Shown here: one piece after another, positions 1-10,575 of the stretch | How positions within the stretch are numbered: position 1 is the stretch's first letter | Layout: each line of letters starts with the position of its first letter | NCBI GenBank assembly: GCA_015060335.1 | Contig: SUYR01000020.1 | Location: 1-57,684 of the forward strand | Direction of reading: 5' to 3' | Length of the DNA stretch: 57,684 nucleotides | DNA from: Bacteroidales bacterium | GTDB taxonomy: Bacteria > Bacteroidota > Bacteroidia > Bacteroidales > UBA932 | Notes under the pieces: model-generated | Databases searched by the model: none | Told to the model about the DNA's origin: nothing | Seen by the model: the letters and a program-made list of their open reading frames with translations, nothing else | Program-made: the position numbers and the translations under genes

Positions 1-245
1 AGAGCGGTTTCAGGGGTTCAAAGAAGAACACTCCTTATGCAGCACAGGTTGCAGCAGAGGATGCAGCAAAGACTGCTTACGATCTTGGTCTCCGCAAGGT
101 AAAGGCATATGTAAAGGGTCCTGGTGCCGGACGTGAGTCTGCTATCAGAACTATCCACGGTGCAGGTATCGAGGTTACAGAGATCATCGACGTTACTCCA
201 ATGCCACACAATGGCTGCCGTCCAAAGGGTCGTCGTAAGGTTTAA
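1..245 (+). CDS. rpsK: 30S ribosomal protein S11 (3' part)
   Basis: The window opens inside this gene; the reading frame starts at base 3 and ends at TAA 243-245. The visible 80 residues include [12 protein letters not shown] and the conserved end [16 protein letters not shown], which are typical of S11. S11 sits on the 30S platform and contacts the mRNA near the E site. The gene is followed 30 bp later by rpsD, then rpoA and rplQ, the usual end of the bacterial alpha operon. Confidence 0.97.
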   Translation, partial: SGFRGSKKNTPYAAQVAAEDAAKTAYDLGLRKVKAYVKGPGAGRESAIRTIHGAGIEVTEIIDVTPMPHNGCRPKGRRKV

Positions 246-275
246 TGTGTAACTTATTATAAAGAATAGATAACT

Positions 276-878
276 ATGGCAAGATATACTGGACCAAGTA
301 CAAAGATCGCGCGTAAGTTCGGCGAGCCAATCTTCGGTGCCGACAGAAACTTCGAGAAGAGAAACTATCCTCCAGGACAGCACGGTCTCGCAAGCAAGCG
401 CAAGAAGAAGTCTGAGTATGGTACTCAGCTTAAGGAGAAGCAGAAAGTGAAATACACTTACGGTCTTCTCGAGAAGCAGTTCCGTAACCTTTACGAGAAG
501 GCTTCACGCATGAAGGGACAGAAGGGTGAGAACCTTATCATCCTCCTCGAGTCTCGTCTCGATAACCTCGTTTACCGTATGGGTATCGCTCCTACAAGAG
601 CAGCTGCACGTCAGCTCGTTTCTCACGCTCACATCACCCTCAACGGTGTTGTATGCAACATCCCTTCAGCTCTCGTTAAGCCAGGTGACGTTGTAGCGGT
701 AAGAGAGCGCTCTAAGAGCCTTGAGGTTATCACTAACAGCGTAGCTTCAGCTTCAAAGTATTCATGGATCGAGTTTGATGCAAAGGCACTTACAGGAAAG
801 TACATCAACACTCCTGTCAGAACTGAGATTCCAGAGAATATCAACGAGCAGCTTATCGTCGAGCTTTACTCTAAGTAA
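276..878 (+). CDS. rpsD: 30S ribosomal protein S4
   Basis: The product is 200 aa, the normal length. The N-terminal region has the [18 protein letters not shown] motif and lacks the CxxC zinc site, so this is a zinc-free S4. The S4 RNA-binding domain covers about residues 90-155 ([10 protein letters not shown], then [13 protein letters not shown]). S4 is a primary 16S rRNA binder that starts 30S assembly and in many bacteria represses its own operon. It lies between rpsK and rpoA with short gaps, so cotranscription is likely. Confidence 0.98.
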   Translation: MARYTGPSTKIARKFGEPIFGADRNFEKRNYPPGQHGLASKRKKKSEYGTQLKEKQKVKYTYGLLEKQFRNLYEKASRMKGQKGENLIILLESRLDNLVYRMGIAPTRAAARQLVSHAHITLNGVVCNIPSALVKPGDVVAVRERSKSLEVITNSVASASKYSWIEFDAKALTGKYINTPVRTEIPENINEQLIVELYSK

Positions 879-904
879 TAATTAACACCTTAATAAGAAT
901 CAAT

Positions 905-1912
905 ATGGCAATCTTAGCATTTCAGAAACCGGACAAGGTGATTATGCTCGAAGGAACAGACACCGTAGGACGTTTTGAATTCAGACCATTGGAGCCTGGT
1001 TACGCAACGACTATCGGTAACGCACTTCGTCGTATTCTGCTTTCGTCTCTGGAAGGATTTGCTATCACATCGGTAAGAATCTCGGGTGTGGACCAGGAGT
1101 TCGCGACAATCCCGGGTGTTATCGAGGGTATGCAGGACATCATCCTTAACCTCAAGCAGGTACGTTTCAAGAGGATGGTTGAGACTGTGGACTCAGAGAC
1201 AGCAAACATCGTAATCAGCGGCAAGCCTGAGTTTACCGCAGAGGATATTTCAAAAGGATTGTCTTCTTTCAAGGTGCTTAACCCTGAACTGCACATCTGT
1301 TCACTCGGACCTGCAGTCAAGCTTGAGATCACTCTTACAGTAGGAAAGGGCCGTGGTTTCGTTCCTGCTGAGGAGAACAGAGATGCAGATGCACCAATCG
1401 GAACTATTCCGATTGATGCCATCTTCACTCCGATCAAGAACGTGAACTGGACACAGGAGGACTGGCGTGTAGAGCAGAAGACCGACTATGATAAGCTCAC
1501 TTTGGAGATTGTGACCGACGGTTCCATCACTCCAAATCTGGCTCTTCAGGAGGCTGCAAATATCCTCATCTATCACTTCAAGTTATTCACAGACGACAAG
1601 AAGATCTCACTCGAGAGCACTGTTGAGTCTGAGTCAAGAGAACTTGATGAGGAATCACTCCACATGAGACATCTTCTTCTCACCAAGCTTTCGGATATGG
1701 GACTCTCAGTGAGAGCATACAACTGTCTGAAGGCTGCGGACATCGACACATTCGCTGACCTCGTTTCTTACTCACGTGCTGAGCTTATGAAGTTCAGGAA
1801 CTTCGGAAGAAAGTCACTCAACGAAATCGATCTCCTCGTGGAGAGAATGAAACTCTCGTTCGGAATGGACGTTACCAAGTATAATATTGAACCTAAGAAA
1901 AAGAATCTTTAA
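905..1912 (+). CDS. rpoA: DNA-directed RNA polymerase alpha subunit
   Basis: The product is 335 aa, standard for Bacteroidota. The N-terminal assembly domain (about 1-230) contains [20 protein letters not shown], the dimerisation motif that also contacts beta and beta-prime. A linker leads to the C-terminal domain (about 260-320) with the helix-hairpin-helix segment around [12 protein letters not shown] that binds UP elements and activators. The gene is 26 bp after rpsD and 5 bp before rplQ. Confidence 0.98.
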   Translation: MAILAFQKPDKVIMLEGTDTVGRFEFRPLEPGYATTIGNALRRILLSSLEGFAITSVRISGVDQEFATIPGVIEGMQDIILNLKQVRFKRMVETVDSETANIVISGKPEFTAEDISKGLSSFKVLNPELHICSLGPAVKLEITLTVGKGRGFVPAEENRDADAPIGTIPIDAIFTPIKNVNWTQEDWRVEQKTDYDKLTLEIVTDGSITPNLALQEAANILIYHFKLFTDDKKISLESTVESESRELDEESLHMRHLLLTKLSDMGLSVRAYNCLKAADIDTFADLVSYSRAELMKFRNFGRKSLNEIDLLVERMKLSFGMDVTKYNIEPKKKNL

Positions 1913-1917
1913 GCAAT

Positions 1918-2388
1918 ATGAGGCACAATAAAGCAATCAATCACCTTGGTCGCAAGAGCGGACATCGTAAGGCTCTCCTCGCTAATATGGCTACTTCACT
2001 CATCCTCAACAAGAGAATCGAGACTACTGTAGCTAAGGCAAAGGCCCTCAAGATGTATGTTGAACCGCTTATCACCAAGTCAAAGGACGATTCGACACAC
2101 TCACGTCGTACCGTATTCAGCTACCTCAAGAACAAGGAGGCTGTCAACGAACTTTTCCGTACAGTTGCTCCTAAGATCGCTGACCGTCCAGGCGGATACA
2201 CTCGCGTGTTGAAGACTGGTTTCCGTCAGGGTGACGGTGCTGATATGGCTCTCATCGAGCTCGTAGACTTCAACGAGGCGGCTCTTGCATCAGCAAACAA
2301 GCCAGCCAAGAAGGCTACTCGTCGTAGCTCGAAGAAGGCTGTAGAGGCAGCTCCAGCAGCTGAGGTTGAGACTCCGGCAGCTGAGTAA
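1918..2388 (+). CDS. rplQ: 50S ribosomal protein L17
   Basis: The first 115 residues or so form the L17 core ([37 protein letters not shown]). A lysine-, alanine- and glutamate-rich tail of about 40 residues follows, as often seen in Bacteroidota. The start codon is 5 bp after the rpoA stop. This is the last gene of the alpha operon and a strong hairpin terminator follows. Confidence 0.97.
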   Translation: MRHNKAINHLGRKSGHRKALLANMATSLILNKRIETTVAKAKALKMYVEPLITKSKDDSTHSRRTVFSYLKNKEAVNELFRTVAPKIADRPGGYTRVLKTGFRQGDGADMALIELVDFNEAALASANKPAKKATRRSSKKAVEAAPAAEVETPAAE

Positions 2389-2427
2389 TCAGACAAGACA
2401 ACCGCAGCGCAACCCGCTGCATTCGAT

Positions 2428-2462
2428 AAAATCCGGATTCCGAAAGGTTTCCGGATTTTTTA
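2428..2462 (+). terminator. Rho-independent terminator of the alpha operon
   Basis: AAAATCCGGA (2428-2437) pairs with TCCGGATTTT (2450-2459), with an 11-12 nt loop and a run of T directly after. It lies 40 bp after the rplQ stop. Confidence 0.9.
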
Positions 2463-2528
2463 TTTGATACGATTGGGTAATATGTCGCTCTTATGTGTTC
2501 AAGTATTGATAACTTGATCTTCTTTGTT

Positions 2529-4229
2529 ATGAGAGCGATTACCTTGTTCTGCTTTGTTATGGCGATGACAATTTCATGTTGTCGTAATTCTGATTTGTCC
2601 ATCTGTCCCGACATAGTGCCTTTCCCGCAGGAAATGACACTTTCCAGAGGTACATTCGATGTGGCTGGGGCCTCAATCATAGTGTCGGAGGAACTGGATG
2701 GCCTTTCAAAAAAATATATTGCGGACTTCGCTTCTCACCTTTCAGAAATCACAGGAGTGAAGGAGGGAACAAGCAGAAACCGTATAGTCTTCATGAGGGA
2801 GGAATCAATGCAACCTTCCTGTGATTCTACATTTTTCAAAGTCGATCAGAGTTATTCCATCGATATCTCCCGGCGATCTGTTCTTGTGAAGGCCGGGAGC
2901 ATGAATGGCTTTGTATATGCGGTGCAGACACTCAAGCAGATGCTTCCGGTGGAGATTTATGGAACCGGACAGGCTTCGGATGCAGAGTGGACTCTCCCGT
3001 GCTGCACTGTAAAGGATTCCCCTCGTTTCGGTTACAGAGGTATGCTTCTGGATGTTTCCAGATATTTTTCTACTGTCGATGAGATAAAGAAATTCATCGA
3101 TATGATGGAAATTTCCAAGATGAATGTCTTTCATTGGCATCTTACTGATGATCAGGGCTGGAGAATAGAGATAAAGAAATATCCCGAGCTTACTGCAACA
3201 GGCTCCAAGAGACGCCATACTCTTGTCGGACACCATCATGTCAGCAATACATATGATGGCCGTCCTTATGGAGAAGGTATGTGGTATTCGCATGAACAGG
3301 TCAGGGAAGTTGTCGACTACGCTGCATCCAAAGGTATAACTGTAATTCCTGAAATTGACCTTCCTGGTCATATGATGGGAGCTCTGGCAGCCTATCCTGA
3401 GCTTGGTTGCACCGGTGGACCTTATGAAGTCTGGGGTAAGTGGGGCATTTCGAATGATGTCCTTTGTGCCGGCAAGGATGCGTCTTATGTCTTCTTGAAG
3501 AATGTCCTGGAGGAAGTCTGCGAACTTTTCCCGTCTGAATATATACATATCGGTGGCGATGAATGCCCTAAGACCAGATGGGAAATGTGCCCCCGTTGTC
3601 AGGCGATGATTGCAGAGCTTGGCCTGATAGATGATGAAAGGCATTCGGCAGAACATTATCTTCAGAGTCACGTTATGAAACAGATGTCAGATTTTCTTGC
3701 AGAGAGGGGAAAGAAAATATTATGCTGGGAAGAAGTGCTTCAAGGCGAAGTGGCTCCTGGAGCAACAGTTATGGCCTGGCGAAAGAACAAATACGGTCAT
3801 CAGGCGGCTCGTCTCGGGCATGATGCCGTGATGACGACGCGTACGCATCTGTATCTGGACAGGTATCAGTCTGAAGATAAGGGTAATGAACCGCTGGCGC
3901 ATTCAAGTTATCTGCCTGTCAGCATGGTCTGGTCATATGATCCGTTCATATCTGAGGATGAGGATGCGGAGCCGTTGACAGATGAGCAGAAATCCCATAT
4001 CATAGGTATCCAGTCCAACGTCTGGAGGGAATATATCCCGAACAACAATCATCTGGAATACATGGTATATCCGCGTATGGCCGCTGTCGCTGAAGTACAG
4101 TGGCTCATGCCGGAAAACAAGGATTGGTCCCGTTTCAGAAAGGGGCTTGACAAGATGCGAAGAGTATATGACATCATGGGATACGGCTACGCTCTCCATG
4201 TGTGGAATGAGGAACAGATACCTGAGTAA
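2529..4229 (+). CDS. Beta-N-acetylhexosaminidase, GH20 lipoprotein
   Basis: GH20 enzymes release terminal beta-linked GlcNAc or GalNAc by substrate-assisted catalysis. An N-terminal GH20b-like domain (about 20-160) precedes the TIM barrel. The catalytic pair is D344-E345 in HIGGDECPKTRW, and HWHLTDDQGWRIEIKKYPEL is the usual barrel signature. I chose M at 2529 rather than 2493 because it begins a signal peptide with a cysteine pair (MTISCC) that could serve as lipobox. The stop lies 5 bp before the sigma factor gene, so the enzyme probably belongs to the downstream operon. A periplasmic or outer-membrane site is inferred. Confidence 0.92.
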   Translation: MRAITLFCFVMAMTISCCRNSDLSICPDIVPFPQEMTLSRGTFDVAGASIIVSEELDGLSKKYIADFASHLSEITGVKEGTSRNRIVFMREESMQPSCDSTFFKVDQSYSIDISRRSVLVKAGSMNGFVYAVQTLKQMLPVEIYGTGQASDAEWTLPCCTVKDSPRFGYRGMLLDVSRYFSTVDEIKKFIDMMEISKMNVFHWHLTDDQGWRIEIKKYPELTATGSKRRHTLVGHHHVSNTYDGRPYGEGMWYSHEQVREVVDYAASKGITVIPEIDLPGHMMGALAAYPELGCTGGPYEVWGKWGISNDVLCAGKDASYVFLKNVLEEVCELFPSEYIHIGGDECPKTRWEMCPRCQAMIAELGLIDDERHSAEHYLQSHVMKQMSDFLAERGKKILCWEEVLQGEVAPGATVMAWRKNKYGHQAARLGHDAVMTTRTHLYLDRYQSEDKGNEPLAHSSYLPVSMVWSYDPFISEDEDAEPLTDEQKSHIIGIQSNVWREYIPNNNHLEYMVYPRMAAVAEVQWLMPENKDWSRFRKGLDKMRRVYDIMGYGYALHVWNEEQIPE

Positions 4230-4234
4230 CAATC

Positions 4235-4771
4235 ATGGATGAAAGACAACTTGTAGAAATGCTTAGGGAAGGGGATTCGTTGAGTTTCGAGATCCTTTTC
4301 CAGAAGTACTATGTGCGTTTCTATAACTTCTGCCGTAATCTCATAAAGGACTCTCAAGAGGCGGAGGATATCATCCAGAATGTCTTCATGAAGGTCTGGC
4401 TCAACAGGAAGAATCTGCATCCTGACCAGTCAATTCATAATTACATATATGTCCTGACAAAGCACGAGGTCCTGAATCACATAAGGGACAAGAAGGTCTA
4501 TGCCCAAGTGGAACATCTGATAACAGCAGACCATACTTCGCTATCCATGACCGATGATATGTACCAGTTCCGGGAATTGGACGAAAGGATAGGAAAATTC
4601 ATAGCATCAATGCCGGTACAAAGGCGCAAAGTCTTTCTTATGAGCCGATATAAGGGGATGAGCAATAAGATGATAGCCGAACATCTCGGCATCTCTGTCA
4701 GAACTGTTGACCGTCATATCAATCTTGCTTTGACAAGCCTGAAAAAAGAATTTATGAAAAATATTGGGTAG
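4235..4771 (+). CDS. ECF RNA polymerase sigma factor
   Basis: This 178-aa protein has sigma region 2 (about 25-60, DSQEAEDIIQNVFMKVW) and region 4 (about 120-170, MPVQRRKVFLMSRYKGMS followed by the helix-turn-helix IAEHLGISVRTVDRHI). It is of the kind paired with FecR in Bacteroidales glycan loci. The gene starts 5 bp after the GH20 gene and is followed by fecR. It should drive the susC operon when substrate is sensed through the SusC STN domain. Confidence 0.93.
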   Translation: MDERQLVEMLREGDSLSFEILFQKYYVRFYNFCRNLIKDSQEAEDIIQNVFMKVWLNRKNLHPDQSIHNYIYVLTKHEVLNHIRDKKVYAQVEHLITADHTSLSMTDDMYQFRELDERIGKFIASMPVQRRKVFLMSRYKGMSNKMIAEHLGISVRTVDRHINLALTSLKKEFMKNIG

Positions 4772-4791
4772 GAACACGTTTTAATGTGTTC
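4772..4791 (+). promoter_or_regulatory. Small inverted repeat between sigma factor and fecR
   Basis: GAACAC (4772-4777) and GTGTTC (4786-4791) are separated by 8 nt. It could be an operator or an mRNA hairpin tuning the sigma to anti-sigma ratio. No T-run follows, so it is not a terminator. Function is unknown. Confidence 0.3.
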
Positions 4792-4811
4792 AATAAGAAT
4801 GTCGTAATAAT

Positions 4812-5801
4812 ATGTCAGAAGATCAAATCAGACAATGGTTGCAGAATCGGTATGAAAATGTTGATGCCGATCCCTCAGAAATTGAAGACTGGGTTTTGCA
4901 GAACGGTGATTCTCCGGAGTTCGACAACATGATGTTGGAATTGCTTGAAAGCACGGAGTATTTTGATCCTGTGAGTTCTTCACAGGGATATTCGTTGTTC
5001 AAGACAAGGATCAAGGAGTATGAAAAGAAGTGTCGCCGAGAAAGAGTATTCAGAATTTTAAGAGGCGTAGAACGTGTGGCTGCCTGTCTGTTGATTCCAT
5101 TGTCTCTGCTGATGTTTTATGCAGGGGGCAAAATCTCTGATGTGGAATGGCTGGAGGCGAACACCTCTGCCGGTCAGAAGATAGAAGTGCTGCTTCCGGA
5201 TGGCTCAGCTATGACTCTCGGGCCGTCCAGCAAGCTTATATATCCGTCTTCGTTTGTCGGTAATGAAAGAAAGGTCTTTCTGATGGGGGCAGTCTATGCC
5301 GATATTGAGTCTGATGCAAAAAAACCTTTTGTGGTTTCTGTGGGAGATCTGGAAGTCAAGGTGTTAGGTACTGAGTTCCACCTCAATTCCTATGAGGAGG
5401 ATTCCGAGGTCGAAGTGGCTCTCGTGGAGGGCTCCGTACATCTTTTAAGCAAGTCAGACAACAGAGAGGTGGTGATGAGGCCCGGAGACATCGTGTGCTA
5501 TGACAAGTCCACAAGCAACTTCATAAGAAAAAATTTCGCAGCCGGTTACTACAAGGATATCCTTGAGAATGGCGGATTCCAGTTTGTCAATCAGCGGCTC
5601 GGAGATATAGCTTCCTGCCTTGAGAGGTATTTCGGCGTAACTATCCATATCGACGATCCGGACATCATCAACGAACGATATTTTGCGTCGTTCATCAACA
5701 ATGAAACAGTAGACGAAATCCTGAATGTCCTGAATGCGCAGAATTACATGAAGATAACCCGCAATGGAAAGATAATACATATATCACATAACAATCAATA
5801 A
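4812..5801 (+). CDS. FecR-type anti-sigma factor
   Basis: The product is 329 aa. The cytoplasmic N-terminal part (about 1-85) would bind the sigma factor. One membrane segment lies at about 92-106 (ACLLIPLSLLMFYAGG). The periplasmic FecR domain follows (about 115-225), with VLLPDGSAMTLGPSSKLIYP and VEVALVEGSVHLL. The C-terminal DUF4974-like domain (about 255-325) resembles STN and should contact the SusC STN domain. It lies between the ECF gene and susC, 17 bp upstream of the latter. Confidence 0.93.
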   Translation: MSEDQIRQWLQNRYENVDADPSEIEDWVLQNGDSPEFDNMMLELLESTEYFDPVSSSQGYSLFKTRIKEYEKKCRRERVFRILRGVERVAACLLIPLSLLMFYAGGKISDVEWLEANTSAGQKIEVLLPDGSAMTLGPSSKLIYPSSFVGNERKVFLMGAVYADIESDAKKPFVVSVGDLEVKVLGTEFHLNSYEEDSEVEVALVEGSVHLLSKSDNREVVMRPGDIVCYDKSTSNFIRKNFAAGYYKDILENGGFQFVNQRLGDIASCLERYFGVTIHIDDPDIINERYFASFINNETVDEILNVLNAQNYMKITRNGKIIHISHNNQ

Positions 5802-5818
5802 CCCAATTAACCCAAATT

Positions 5819-8800
5819 ATGAAACTGACCAAGAAAAGTTTGTCTGGGATCATGCGGAGACTGTCGCTGACAGTATGCGCAGTTATAGGTTTCAGTATGG
5901 GAGTATCTGCACAAAGCATAGATCTCAAGCTGAAGAATGTAACGGTCCAGACAGCAGTTACTGAACTGCAGAAGAAATTCGGATATTCTGTAGCAGTCAA
6001 ATCAGCAGAATTGGATATGGCAAAGGTCATATCTGTCGATATGAAGGACAAGGATGTGAAGGAGGTTGTATCTGCTATATTTGCCGGACAGAATGTCGAT
6101 ATCAGCATTACAGGAAAGAATATCGTGATTGCAAGGACGATTCCTGCAGAACAGGTGAAGATAATCACTGTAAGCGGAGTTGTGAAGGATGATACAGGCA
6201 TGCCTGTCATCGGTGCTGCAGTCTTTCAGAAAGGTGACAACCAGAATGGTGTAGTAACCGGACTGGATGGAGACTATAGTATCGATGTTCCTTCTGATGC
6301 TGTCCTTGTGGCTTCGTATATAGGATATAAGGATACTGAAGTCCCTGTAGAGGGCAATACGACTGTAAATATCGCTCTTGCCTTGGATTCTGAACTTCTT
6401 GAGGACGCGATTGTAGTAGGTTACGGAGTGGCGTCAAAGAAACTCGTCAGCTCATCCATCGCTTCCGTAAAGATGGAAAGTATCGACAGAGGTGCCGAAT
6501 TTGACCCGATGAAGGCCCTTCAGGGACGTGTGACAGGTGTTTCCATTTCCAACTCGTCTGGTATCCCGGGTTCGACCCCTATGGTCATTGTTCGTGGAGT
6601 AAGTTCTATTTCAGGTAATTCCTCACCTCTTTATGTTGTGGATGGAATACCTGCAGAATCATATCCTAACATCAACGCGGCAGATATCGAGAGTATGGAA
6701 GTACTCAAGGATGCCTCAGCGACAGCTATCTACGGTTCGCGTGCCAATGCCGGTGTCATCCTCATTACCACTAAATCCGGAAAGAGCGGAAAGACAAAGG
6801 TGGATGTGTCAGGACAGTATGGCTTTGCGCAGATTGCAAAGGATATCAAGATGGCGAATACAGAGCAGTGGATTGATGTCATGCAGACAGCCATTGATAA
6901 CTACAATGTCCAGATGAACGACCTTAAGGAACTGGAACTCCCTGCACAGCTGGGAGAATATGACTGGCTTTCGATCATTTCGCGCAAGTTTGCCAAGAGA
7001 GGTTCGGCAACAGCAAGCATCGAGGGAGGAAACGAGAAGACCACTTTCTATGTTTCAGCAGGTGCAGAGACTCAGGAAGGATATATCATAAAGACAGACT
7101 TCTCAAAATATACAGGTCGTGCGAAGTTCTCTCACAAGATTGCTGACTGGCTCAAGCTCAACCTGAATCTGTCGGGATCCTTCGCAAAATACAACAAGGT
7201 AGAGGAACAGGACGGCTCTCTCAAGATCCTTCGTGCAGCACGTGAGGAACAGCCTTTCCTTGGACCTTATAACCCGGACGGTTCATGGAGAATCATGACC
7301 ACTCACGGCCTCTGCCGTCATAACCCTCTTAATGCAATCCTCGAGGAAGACTATTATATCAACAAGACCCAGCTTCAGGGAACAATCTCGTTTGATGTCA
7401 CTCCAATAAAGGGTCTCAAGTGGACTCCTTCAATCAGCGGATACAGTATCTACGACAAGACTATAAAGAAACTGACCGAGGATAATACAGACCGAGGATA
7501 CAAGGACGGATGGTCAGCGCTGACCCAGCAGAAGGACAACAGCTTCCGCTATCTGATCGACAATGTCATCTCATATAACAATGAGTGGGACAGACTTATG
7601 TATTCAGCGATGGTCGGTCATTCTTTCGAGAAATATGAATACGAGACTTTCGGTGCAAGGTCAGACAACTATGCGAATGAGGCCTTCCCGTCGTCATCTT
7701 TGAATCTGATTACCTCAGGAACGCAGATATATCCTAACAGCATCGGTTACAATGCCTATGCTCTTGAGTCATACTTCTTCAGAGGTGCTGCGAACTGGGA
7801 CAACAGGTACATCCTCAATGTCTCGTTCCGTGCTGACGGCTCAAGCCGATTCCCTAAGGATAACCGTTACGGATTCTTCCCTGCAGGTTCGCTCGCGTGG
7901 ATCATCTCAAACGAGAAGTTCATGCCGAAGACGGATATCCTCAACGAACTCAAGCTTCGCCTTTCGGTGGGACAGACAGGTTCGATGGCAGGTATCGGAA
8001 ACTGGGCGGCGATGTCTCTTGTAGGAGCAGGTGCTTCATATGACGGAGCTTCCGGATTTGCGATTTCGTCATCAGCTCAGAATATCAAATGGGAGAAATC
8101 GACCAAGTACAATCTCGGTCTGGATTACGAGCTCCTTGGCGGCAGACTCTACGGAAACATCGATGCCTTCTATTCACGCACCGATGACCTTCTCTACAAC
8201 AAGCCAGTACATGCTACGACAGGTTATACATCACTCACATCCAACATCGGTTCCATCAACAATGTCGGTGTCGAACTTACAATAGGCGGACGAGTGATCG
8301 ATACAGAGTTCAAGTGGGACCTCAGCGGCAACTTCTCATGGGGAAAGAACAGCCTCGTGAAACTTCTTGACGGCACAGACATCATCATTGTTGCTGACAG
8401 CCAGCTTTATGGCGGAAACAAGCATGCTCTGATAGTAGGTCAGCCTATTTCGACGTGGTATATGCTGAAGGCAAAAGGTATATATCAGAGAGATGAAGAT
8501 GTCCCTGAAACCCTTTTCGCCAAAGGTGTGCGTGCCGGTGATATGATTTATGAGGACATCAGTGGTCCTGACGGCAAACCTGACGGAATGATTGACGACT
8601 ATGACCGTCAGATCTGCGGCAAGGCTACACCTGACTTCTTCGGTGGTATCACCTCAAGCATGTCGTGGAAGGGAATCGACCTGACTATCTTCTGCCAGTA
8701 CTCTGTGGGAGGAAAGATCTTCTCGGCATGGAAAGGTGCTGGTCAGGAAGGTACCGAACATCTCGGTCTTTCTTCGGGAAGTGTGAATATCGACGGATCG

Positions 8801-9208
8801 TCGGTGACTTCGTATTTTAATATCAGCGAATATGCGGCACTCAACTACTGGAGAGGAGAAGGTACATCCAATACTGTTCCTCGTCCGCTTCTGGCAGGCG
8901 CTCATAACGGATTTGCATGGGACTACAATATCCTTACATCCACCAGATTCCTTGAGGATGCATCATACTTCAAGGTAAAGACAATCACCCTTGGCTACAA
9001 CTTCCCGCAGAAGTGGATGGACAGGGCAAAGATCGGTGGTCTTAAGGTGTATTTCACAGTTGATAATGCATTTACATTCACCAGATATTCAGGATATGAT
9101 CCGGAAGTTTCCATGAATGCAGGCCCTGCACATGCGAAATATGGAACAGACTTCGGTTATCAGCCTACAATGAGGTCATATATGTTTGGCGTACAGTTCA
9201 AATTTTAA
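5819..9208 (+). CDS. SusC/RagA-family TonB-dependent transporter with STN domain
   Basis: This 1129-aa outer-membrane transporter imports oligosaccharides or other ligands with SusD as lid. In order: signal peptide ending VSAQ (about 32), STN signalling domain (about 35-107), carboxypeptidase-regulatory-like domain (about 118-195), TonB-box-like AIVVGYG, plug (about 200-320, with PLYVVDGIP and DASATAIYGSRANAGVI) and a 22-strand barrel ending in aromatic FGVQFKF. The STN domain marks it as a signal transducer to FecR. The susD gene follows 3 bp later. Confidence 0.96.
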   Translation: MKLTKKSLSGIMRRLSLTVCAVIGFSMGVSAQSIDLKLKNVTVQTAVTELQKKFGYSVAVKSAELDMAKVISVDMKDKDVKEVVSAIFAGQNVDISITGKNIVIARTIPAEQVKIITVSGVVKDDTGMPVIGAAVFQKGDNQNGVVTGLDGDYSIDVPSDAVLVASYIGYKDTEVPVEGNTTVNIALALDSELLEDAIVVGYGVASKKLVSSSIASVKMESIDRGAEFDPMKALQGRVTGVSISNSSGIPGSTPMVIVRGVSSISGNSSPLYVVDGIPAESYPNINAADIESMEVLKDASATAIYGSRANAGVILITTKSGKSGKTKVDVSGQYGFAQIAKDIKMANTEQWIDVMQTAIDNYNVQMNDLKELELPAQLGEYDWLSIISRKFAKRGSATASIEGGNEKTTFYVSAGAETQEGYIIKTDFSKYTGRAKFSHKIADWLKLNLNLSGSFAKYNKVEEQDGSLKILRAAREEQPFLGPYNPDGSWRIMTTHGLCRHNPLNAILEEDYYINKTQLQGTISFDVTPIKGLKWTPSISGYSIYDKTIKKLTEDNTDRGYKDGWSALTQQKDNSFRYLIDNVISYNNEWDRLMYSAMVGHSFEKYEYETFGARSDNYANEAFPSSSLNLITSGTQIYPNSIGYNAYALESYFFRGAANWDNRYILNVSFRADGSSRFPKDNRYGFFPAGSLAWIISNEKFMPKTDILNELKLRLSVGQTGSMAGIGNWAAMSLVGAGASYDGASGFAISSSAQNIKWEKSTKYNLGLDYELLGGRLYGNIDAFYSRTDDLLYNKPVHATTGYTSLTSNIGSINNVGVELTIGGRVIDTEFKWDLSGNFSWGKNSLVKLLDGTDIIIVADSQLYGGNKHALIVGQPISTWYMLKAKGIYQRDEDVPETLFAKGVRAGDMIYEDISGPDGKPDGMIDDYDRQICGKATPDFFGGITSSMSWKGIDLTIFCQYSVGGKIFSAWKGAGQEGTEHLGLSSGSVNIDGSSVTSYFNISEYAALNYWRGEGTSNTVPRPLLAGAHNGFAWDYNILTSTRFLEDASYFKVKTITLGYNFPQKWMDRAKIGGLKVYFTVDNAFTFTRYSGYDPEVSMNAGPAHAKYGTDFGYQPTMRSYMFGVQFKF

Positions 9209-9211
9209 CAG

Positions 9212-10549
9212 ATGATGATTATGAATAGAATATTGATGTTGGGGGCATGTGTGCTCCTGCTTGCTGGCTGTTCAAAACAGTTGGACGAGATCCGTCCTAA
9301 GCATGCGATCTCTTCTGAGGCAGTCAGTGAAGCCGATCTCAACAAACTTACCAACGGCGTTCTGAACAAGATGGAGAATCTTACAGTATCGTTCTGGTAT
9401 GACGGAGACTATCACGGAGAGAATCTCGGAATAGGTCCGGGAGGAAAACTCATCGAATCTCATAATGCTCTGATGTCACCGTCAAACCCGACGTCGAAGA
9501 GCAGATGGCAGGTTGGTTTTGTCAATCTCATGCATGTCAACGAATTGCTGAAGTCGGCAAATTCTGCGACTCCTGACAGCCAGGCTACAAAGCAGGCAAA
9601 GGGTACTGCGTATTTCTGCAGAGCATACATCTACTATAACCTTGTGACAAGATTCGGAGGAGTTCCGATTCTCAAAGGTCCCTCAATGGAGGTAGTCCCT
9701 ATTTCAAAGGAGGCAGAAGTCTGGGCTTTCATCATATCAGACCTTCTTGAGGCAGAGAAATATCTCGAACCTGTGTCGAATGTGTATCGTCCTTCAGATG
9801 AGGCTTGCTGGGCATTGCTTTCCAAGGTTTATCTCTGGACAGGGGACAAGGAGAATGCTGTGATATATGCAGACAAGGTAATTGAAAGTGGTTTTACCAT
9901 GAGCAGGACAAGCGAGGATTTCGCTTCCATGTATGTGGCAGGAAATTCAAGCAAGGAGGTGGTGTTTGCTCTGGCAAACAAACGTACCAGCAGTTTCCTT
10001 CGCATATTCGAGCAGTTCAACGATACGGACGGTTCATGGAGTTATGCGGTGCATGAAGATCTGATCTCGACCTTATATGCTGATGACTTTGGAACGGGAG
10101 ACATCCGTAAGTCTGCCACTCAGAGCGGTGACCGTGTCATCAAGTTCCCTAATGGAGCCAATGACGGAGTTCAGTTCGTTGTGAATCCGGAACCATCAGC
10201 ATCTCCTATAGTGCTGTTCCGTCTGGCTGATGCATACCTTACAAAGGCGGAGGCACAGGGGCCGTCTGCCGGTCTTGCCACAATGAAGACATTCATGGAG
10301 AACAGATACGCTTCTGTCAACCTTCCTGCATCCATGACTGAAAAGGAATTCCAGAATCTGGTACTTGACGAGAACAACAGGGAATTCTTTGCTGAGGGTC
10401 GCAGGTGGTTTGATATAAAGAGAACAGGTCGTACCGACCTTTACAAGAACTTCCCGGCAAACGGTACATATCTTCTTCGTTGGCCGGTGCCTCAGGATGA
10501 AATTGATCTCGTCGGCAGAGATATATACCCACAGAATCAGGGATATTAA
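9212..10549 (+). CDS. SusD/RagB-family surface nutrient-binding lipoprotein
   Basis: The 445-aa product has a lipoprotein signal with lipobox LLAGC (Cys about 20). The TPR-like helical SusD core is visible, with KGTAYFCRAYIYYNLVTRFGGVP, and the C-terminal SusD motif is NREFFAEGRRWFDIKRTG. SusD proteins cap the paired SusC transporter and bind the glycan. At 445 aa it is on the short side for the family. Three nearby in-frame ATGs (9212, 9215, 9221) leave the exact start open. Confidence 0.95.
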   Translation: MMIMNRILMLGACVLLLAGCSKQLDEIRPKHAISSEAVSEADLNKLTNGVLNKMENLTVSFWYDGDYHGENLGIGPGGKLIESHNALMSPSNPTSKSRWQVGFVNLMHVNELLKSANSATPDSQATKQAKGTAYFCRAYIYYNLVTRFGGVPILKGPSMEVVPISKEAEVWAFIISDLLEAEKYLEPVSNVYRPSDEACWALLSKVYLWTGDKENAVIYADKVIESGFTMSRTSEDFASMYVAGNSSKEVVFALANKRTSSFLRIFEQFNDTDGSWSYAVHEDLISTLYADDFGTGDIRKSATQSGDRVIKFPNGANDGVQFVVNPEPSASPIVLFRLADAYLTKAEAQGPSAGLATMKTFMENRYASVNLPASMTEKEFQNLVLDENNREFFAEGRRWFDIKRTGRTDLYKNFPANGTYLLRWPVPQDEIDLVGRDIYPQNQGY

Positions 10550-10575
10550 TCACTAAACTATAATTAATACAATTA

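Noticed and set aside
2805..3671. A 288-codon minus-strand frame inside the GH20 gene.
   Set aside because: It is antisense to a gene with clear catalytic motifs, and its own product shows no domain or signal peptide.
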